From Triparma columacea (lineage: Eukaryota > Sar > Bolidophyceae > Parmales > Triparmaceae): DNA of 23,019 nucleotides. The position numbers and the translations under genes are program-made. Positions 18,501-23,019 of the stretch are shown here, in pieces. How positions within the stretch are numbered: position 1 is the stretch's first letter; each line of letters begins with the position of its first letter. The notes under the pieces were generated by a model. That model made no database searches and had not been told where the DNA came from. It worked only from the letters and a program-made list of their open reading frames with translations. The DNA is taken from contig BRYA01000076.1 in the NCBI GenBank assembly GCA_030267965.1, forward strand, positions 44,932-67,950, written 5' to 3'.

Positions 18501-20257
18501 CACCGGGATTACCACGAGTTGGTAGGGACCATCCTGGCCTCAATCCCACTGGCCGTCGAAGGGGAGAACGACCCCCGCAAAACAAACGTCCTGCTCACTA
18601 CACCGCTGTGCGACCTCGGCACCCTTTCGTTCCTAACTCAACTGGCAGAAAAGTCGGACACGAGCGTCTTCGACACGGACATTGTTGCCCTAGTAGTGGA
18701 GAAGTTGTGGGAGGACCACATACGGATGAAATTCATGAAAGGTGAGGGGCGACGAGGCTGATTGAGATAGGGGGGGGTTACCGACGAGCCATAGGAGGCT
18801 TCAGCACAAACAAGTCGAGCGCCCCTTCACCCATCCGACCTAACCCCATCTCAACCCACATTAAAACCCCCCCCTCCCGTACCCTTCCAAACTCCTTTCC
18901 TAGACTTCTGTCTCCTCATGACCTTCTGGTTTTTGTGGGCCATCCAGTGTGACAAGTACTCTGTGGGGGCAGACGATTGGAAGAAGTTTGAAGGCGAATC
19001 CGTTTTCATCATGATCGTGCTCGTCTGCCTCAACACTTACTTTGCGCTCAAGGAGCTCAGACAGGCCAAGAAGACCGCAGATCTAAAGGGCATGCAAGAC
19101 GATGAGCTGGAGGAGGCCATGGCGGGCTGGGGAGCCCAACTTATGGAGGGCTGGGTGCCGGCGGAGGGAGGCGCCGCTGCTCCTCCTATCAAGGCGAAGC
19201 AAGGGAAGAAGAAGAAAGCATCCTGGGCACAAATAGGGAGATCGTACCTCAGCGATCCCTACAACTGGTTCGACCTTAGTAATATCATTTTGGTATACTT
19301 CAGCACCATCTCCTTGAAGATGCACGTCGACAGCGACATCGAAATCGCCTGCGCAACAATCGGCAGCTTCACCCTCACCTTCAAGGCCCTCGGTTTCTTG
19401 AGAGGGTTCGCAAAGTGAGTGTGGCGAGCGAAGCGACGAACGAAGCGAGACGTGGAAAAGGTTTGCGTCGGTGGCGTTGGTGGACGAAGTTAAAAAAAAA
19501 TACTCAAATCACATGCTCCAACACCCCTCCCACCCTAACGCACCTTGCCCCCCGCCCCCCCTATTAACCCCCACGCAGAACGGGCTGGCTCGTCAAGGTC
19601 CTCAACCAAAACTTTGCCGACATGATTCCATTCATCATCATTATGCTGATGCTTATTTTTGGCTTCGCAGTAATCTTCCGGCTGACCCTCAACGACTTGC
19701 CAGGGGGAGACTGTGGGGTTGACGCGGTGACATTTAACGCCACACCCGCAGAATGGAGCTGTGACCCCAACCCCTACGGGTCATTCAGCAGGAGTATGGC
19801 AAACGTCTTTAGCATGAGCATCTTGGGTGACTTTGATACGGCCCTGTTTGACAATGCGAGCAACGGGAAACACAACATCCTGTGCTGGACCATGTTCATA
19901 TTCATGCAGGTCTACATGGCGGTCGTCTGCCTGAATGCGCTCATCGCTCTGCTCGGTGACAGCTATGGGGATGTCCAGCAGAACCAATTCGCGAATATGC
20001 GCAAGGAAAGGGCCACCCTCATTGTTGAGCACCTCATTGTCATGGATGACAAGGAACGGAAGAAAATTCAGGAGTCGAGTAGGACAGTCATCACAACCAT
20101 GTCCAAAAAGGACTGGGCCACCAAAAAAAAATCCCTCGGGGAAAGACTTTTCCAGAGCGACTGGGACACCACCGAGTACATGGTGGGGGAACTCAAGGGG
20201 CAAGTGGAAAGCCTCCAAAACCAAATAGATGAGCTTGTCGTAAAAATGGGGAAGTGA
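12544..20257 (+). CDS. Ferlin-type multi-C2 protein fused to a TRP-like cation channel, 8 exons, about 2256 residues
   Basis: Exons 12544-12996, 13106-13371, 13598-14306, 14401-15479, 15582-16665, 16752-18741, 18904-19414 and 19579-20257 total 6771 nt in one frame. Residues 1-185 are disordered. Ferlin-type C2 blocks follow: C2B-like (about 186-330), C2C-like (360-470) with EPYYANMYGAQ and FRGRILL as in ferlin NLYGSP/YRGR, a beta-rich block, C2D-like (802-940; DPFVKVNF, YPTWYETITF), C2E-like (945-1080) and C2F-like (1220-1380; IDLLDRFYS). GGLQIWVDIM (about 1504) matches the ferlin WVDI motif. After an ankyrin-like region and acidic linker (1614-1733), six hydrophobic segments start at 1862, 1891, 1981, 2006, 2046 and 2131, with pore motif LGDFD (2113-2117) and a C-terminal coiled coil (2231-2256). 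Likely a Ca2+/lipid-responsive cation channel; function is inferred. The start may be 12544 or a nearby downstream ATG. Confidence 0.9.
13384..13513 (+). repeat. 67-bp tandem duplication in intron 2 of the ferlin-channel gene
   Basis: The block starting CAAGACGACAAG at 13384 recurs at 13451 with few changes (shared GCGGTTCGT, GAAAGACTTGGAATACAACA and GTGTCATGGCTCGT). The two copies fill most of the 226-nt intron 13372-13597. The similarity suggests a recent duplication. Confidence 0.85.
16330..16413 (+). repeat. In-frame 42-nt tandem duplication coding KGIKELEMHSPRIA twice
   Basis: Positions 16330-16371 and 16372-16413 differ by a single silent base (GGT/GGC). Each codes the same 14 residues, in the linker between the C2E-like and C2F-like blocks of the ferlin-channel protein. 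The near identity implies a recent event or an assembly artefact. Confidence 0.95.
18120..18150 (+). repeat. GAG trinucleotide tract coding poly-Glu in the ferlin-channel linker
   Basis: About ten GAG codons in a row followed by a G-rich run lie in the acidic linker (18001-18270) between the ferlin part and the channel. The whole linker is rich in Glu and Asp. Length variation between alleles is likely. Confidence 0.85.
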
Positions 20258-20808
20258 GAGGAAAAGGGGGATATTGGGTGGGTTGGAGACATCAAGTATA
20301 CTGTCTATTTTAAAATCTTCCACGAAATCTTTTTCTTTCCTTTCCTCCTCGTGCATTGGACCTCATCCGTTTTTGTGGCAAACCAACAAAATTGTTAGTG
20401 AGTGATGGGGACGGACGATAAGCGAGAGGGCCAGCCGTTCCAGTTGTTGTTTTATGCTCTAAAGTTGCGTTAAAACTGCGTTGAAGCGGGGTGGGAGTTG
20501 TAAACAAAAAGAATGTTGGTTTGTGCTGTTAACTCGACGCCCCCATTTTTAGCGTGTTCCACGAATTTTTGGGTCTTCGGTTATTATTTTCAGCTTTGTG
20601 TCACTTACGGGAGACGAAATTTGACGGGGATCATGACCGAATCTACGCATTGGAAGATTCTCTTGCTCAGTTGGCCGCCCAGGCTTTGCCAAGGAGGTTT
20701 ATTCTCCAGATTCATCAACTTACTTACTCACACTACTTTACTACTTTTACAACCATCCAATCCCCCAGATTGAGCTTCACGCAAGATTAAAAAACAGAGT
20801 GGTAGAAG
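20258..20808 (+). other. Unresolved spacer with a possible small plus-strand exon
   Basis: This lies between the ferlin-channel stop and the next gene. A short frame near 20605-20700 (ETKFDGDHDRIYALEDSLAQ, then LAAQALPRR) looks protein-like. It follows a good acceptor (TATTTTCAG, ends 20592) and ends near a possible donor (GAG|GTTTAT). Downstream splicing gives an immediate stop (20788-20790, or a TAA at 20813), so it could be the last exons of a small gene whose start I cannot place; ATG 20405 (MGTDDKREGQPF) is one candidate. No family is recognised. Confidence 0.35.
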
Positions 20809-23019
20809 ATGAGTAATGCTTCCAAGACCGGACAACAAGAAGAGGGGCATGCCGACCCCTCAGAGTCAAACCTCTCGGGAAACATGAACGAGGAGGACAC
20901 GAGAGAGGGTGTTGAGAGGACTTCAAGAGTCGGGAAAGGTACGTAAATAGGTTGCAAGCGTTAACAAGGGAATAGGAAATTGGGACGGAGGGATTGTTGT
21001 TCGCTTCGGAACGTCCAAAATCTCAAAGCTTACCCGCTAACAACCTCCCCCCCCTACCATCGTTCCACCACCGCAGAGACGTCCAGGAGAGATCCTCAGA
21101 CTGGGGGGATAGCCGAGGATGGGGATCTTCTCCAAACTGAAGGAGTTTTGGGATCATCGAAAGTTGTGAACTCAAATGAAAGCATGCCTGCATCGAGAGA
21201 GGTAATGTCTGCTGCAAATACCATTGATGACCAAGAAGAGTCGGACGGAGCAGTCAATGAGGTCAAGAGGGAGCTAGAGGAGGGTCAACCACCCGTATTG
21301 GAAAGCGATTCTAAGCTCGTAGCGTCACCTAGGTCTCATGAGGAGGGTGAAGGTTTCTGGCAGGAAGGTGAGAATGGATGAAAAAGGGAACGAACGTCAT
21401 GAGATCAACACGGAGAAACATTTAATACCGGCACAAATTGTGCTTGTGACCATCTTCTTTGTCTTTAACCGCCCTTACACGAGTCGAACAATTAAACTAA
21501 ACCCTTTTCATCATCCGCTTCGCTCGTCTCAGGAGGAGTAGCCGAGGCTGGGAGGAGGGAGAGGATGGCAGGGGAAGTAAAAGAGAAGCGAAATAGAAGC
21601 TTAGGGACGTCGAAGCTTCAAAGGGAAGGGAGAGAGGATATTAACGATGGGTCAGGGGCGAACGAAATGGTCTATTGGGAAAGAGATGAGCTGGAGGGGA
21701 GGGTACCCATTCTTTCACAACTGCAGCGCAATGTAGAAGACCCTCGTAATTATACAGGAGACCCAACGCCGTCAGAGGGCACCAAGGGGACTGTGATTTC
21801 AATCGAGAAAAAGGAGGAAGTCTCAAGGATGGTTTCGCAGGACGCAAACGCTGAGTGGGTTGAGCGAGGTGAGTTCCGGTAGTTTGGGCTGCTTGGAGGG
21901 AGATAGAGGAGAAGGAGAAGGAGAGGCTGCTTGCGGCGTTCGTAGGGCAGTTGAAGCTCGTCAAATATCATCCAATGCTAACTCAAACAGCCAATGTCAT
22001 CTCGAAACGCACCGTTGCGGACCACGCTTACCATCACAGCAGGACCTCGAAGCGGTTATCATACTCAAGTAATACCTCATGAGGGAACTCTCTCTGAAGG
22101 TGACGGAGTTTCACTGCCGTTGCAGGTCGCCAGTACAAGCGAGGGCATGAAATTAAACACGTCAAGTGAGGAGACTGCGCTCGACATTAAAGCTGAGGGA
22201 GTTGAAACTGGTGAGATAAGGGTAGATGGGGGTTAAAGGGGGGAGGTAGATAATAAGGGAGGTTTAGTGCGCGGAGTTTGTGTGACTGCAGAGGCTCGTC
22301 AAATATCATTTAGTATATGTGTCAACCCCACCAACACGTATGTCTTCATAAACAAACGCCCACGCTTACGTTCACAGCGACGCCTCGAAAGGGCGCTCAC
22401 TCTCTGGTAGGAGGGGATTCCCTTGATACAGTGGGAGGTGTATCGCAGTCGTCACATATAGAGAATTTAAGTGAGGATATGCAAGAGGTGAGACGAGATG
22501 AGGATCGAAGTGACGGGCTGAAAACGTCAAGGAATGCGAGGGAGAAACTACGCAGGAGTCTTTAATTCTGTTTAAGATGCATCTCAAACCTCACACACTG
22601 CCGCTGCGATTCTAACTCTTCTTCGTAAAACCCCATTCTTGCACAACTCTCCACGCTTGTCACAGGTGAGAAAGGAATCGGAGTAAAAACAATGTCGCAC
22701 CTTGCAAGCCACGCCCATGCGCGTGATGATTTTGTCTCTTAATATAATCTCACCTCCCCTACGCGCAACGTTACCATTTCTAACCTACTAACGTCTTTGC
22801 TTTCGCGATTTGCTTCGCTCCTCACACAGGCGCAGGAGAGGAGAAAGGTTATGAATATGGGCGTTGGGACCCCAATAGAGGGAGGAACCGCGGTCGGAGC
22901 AGGTGCGAATAACTCTTCAGAGCTCGAAACTGGGAAGAAAGGCGTATCTGATGGGGTAGGGGGGAGCAAATTGATTATGGGGGGGACGGAAGGGAGGGAG
23001 ATAAGAAGGAGCGTAAACT
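20809..23019 (+). CDS. Hypothetical disordered repeat-built protein, at least 6 exons, truncated by the window edge
   Basis: Proposed exons are 20809-20938, 21077-21367, 21533-21868, 22040-22210, 22378-22487 and 22830 to the edge. The first four introns all split codons in phase 1, as in genes grown by exon duplication; the fifth appears phase 0. Donors are GTGAG (first GTACGT), acceptors CAG. The protein is hydrophilic, rich in Glu, Gly, Ser and Arg, with no hydrophobic core, domain or signal recognised. Examples are MSNASKTGQQEEG, TSRRDPQTGG and ATPRKGAHSLVGGDSL. Exons 4 and 5 start alike (AGPRSGYH, ATPRKGAH) and are preceded by related intron ends 338 bp apart. Exon 6 stays open in phase 0 to the edge; in phase 1 it would stop within 85 nt. 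The start at 20809 is tentative, and it partly overlaps a stop of the frame before it. Function unknown. Confidence 0.55.
21953..22400 (+). repeat. 338-bp exon-intron tandem duplication
   Basis: GARGCTCGTCAAATATCAT occurs at 21953-21971 and again at 22291-22309. The acceptor CACGCTTACCATCACAG (22023-22039) recurs as CACGCTTACGTTCACAG at 22361-22377. Both pairs are exactly 338 bp apart, and the bases after each acceptor (CAGGACCTCGAA, CGACGCCTCGAA) are also alike. This marks duplication of an intron 3' half plus exon start. Confidence 0.8.

Noticed and set aside
19781..20356. 191-codon minus-strand frame opposite the channel pore exon
   Set aside because: It is antisense to an exon with clear TRP-like pore and S6 sequence. 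No motif of its own.

Overview
The window looks like compact nuclear DNA from a unicellular photosynthetic stramenopile (ochrophyte). The lineage is inferred, not proven. The genes are split by short introns (64 to 342 nt) that nearly always start GTGAG and end CAG or TAG. One protease carries what reads as a signal peptide followed by a twin-arginine lumen-targeting segment, which suggests a secondary plastid. The conserved proteins (RPA32, battenin, mitochondrial carrier, AGC kinase, ferlin, TRP channel) are eukaryotic. No tRNA, rRNA, CRISPR array or transposase gene was seen. I set exon borders by hand from splice signals, reading frame and family motifs; exon lengths sum to whole codons in all seven complete gene models, and the eighth gene stays in frame to the window edge.

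Layout, left to right. 1-466: apparent upstream sequence. 467-1638 (+): mitochondrial carrier. 1950-5283 (-): AGC-family kinase, S6K/SGK/AKT-like, with a long Gly-rich and charged tail added after the hydrophobic motif. 5284-6336: AT-rich spacer holding one doubtful small minus-strand gene. 6337-7722 (+): CLN3/battenin. 7716-7829 (-): a 37-codon reading frame overlapping the CLN3 stop. 7952-9256 (-): replication protein A 32 kDa subunit. 9410-11030 (+): Deg1-like plastid serine protease. 11133-12447 (-): Tudor-like protein with two SUMO-interaction-like motifs. 12544-20257 (+): a protein of about 2256 residues that joins a ferlin-type multi-C2 module to a TRP-like cation channel. 20258-20808: poorly resolved. 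20809 to the right edge (+): a disordered, repeat-built protein that runs out of the window.

The genes show no shared pathway; this is an ordinary chromosomal neighbourhood. Several pairs are tightly packed: RPA2/Deg1 and Tudor/ferlin-channel diverge from spacers of 153 and 96 bp, and three pairs converge closely. The standout is the ferlin-TRP fusion. Five ferlin C2-like blocks and the ferlin WVDI motif are followed by an ankyrin-like, acidic linker and six membrane segments with an LGDFD pore motif, where ordinary ferlins would have a last C2 domain and a single membrane anchor. The last gene is also notable for a 338-bp exon-intron duplication and an abutted acceptor/donor pair inside its longest intron.
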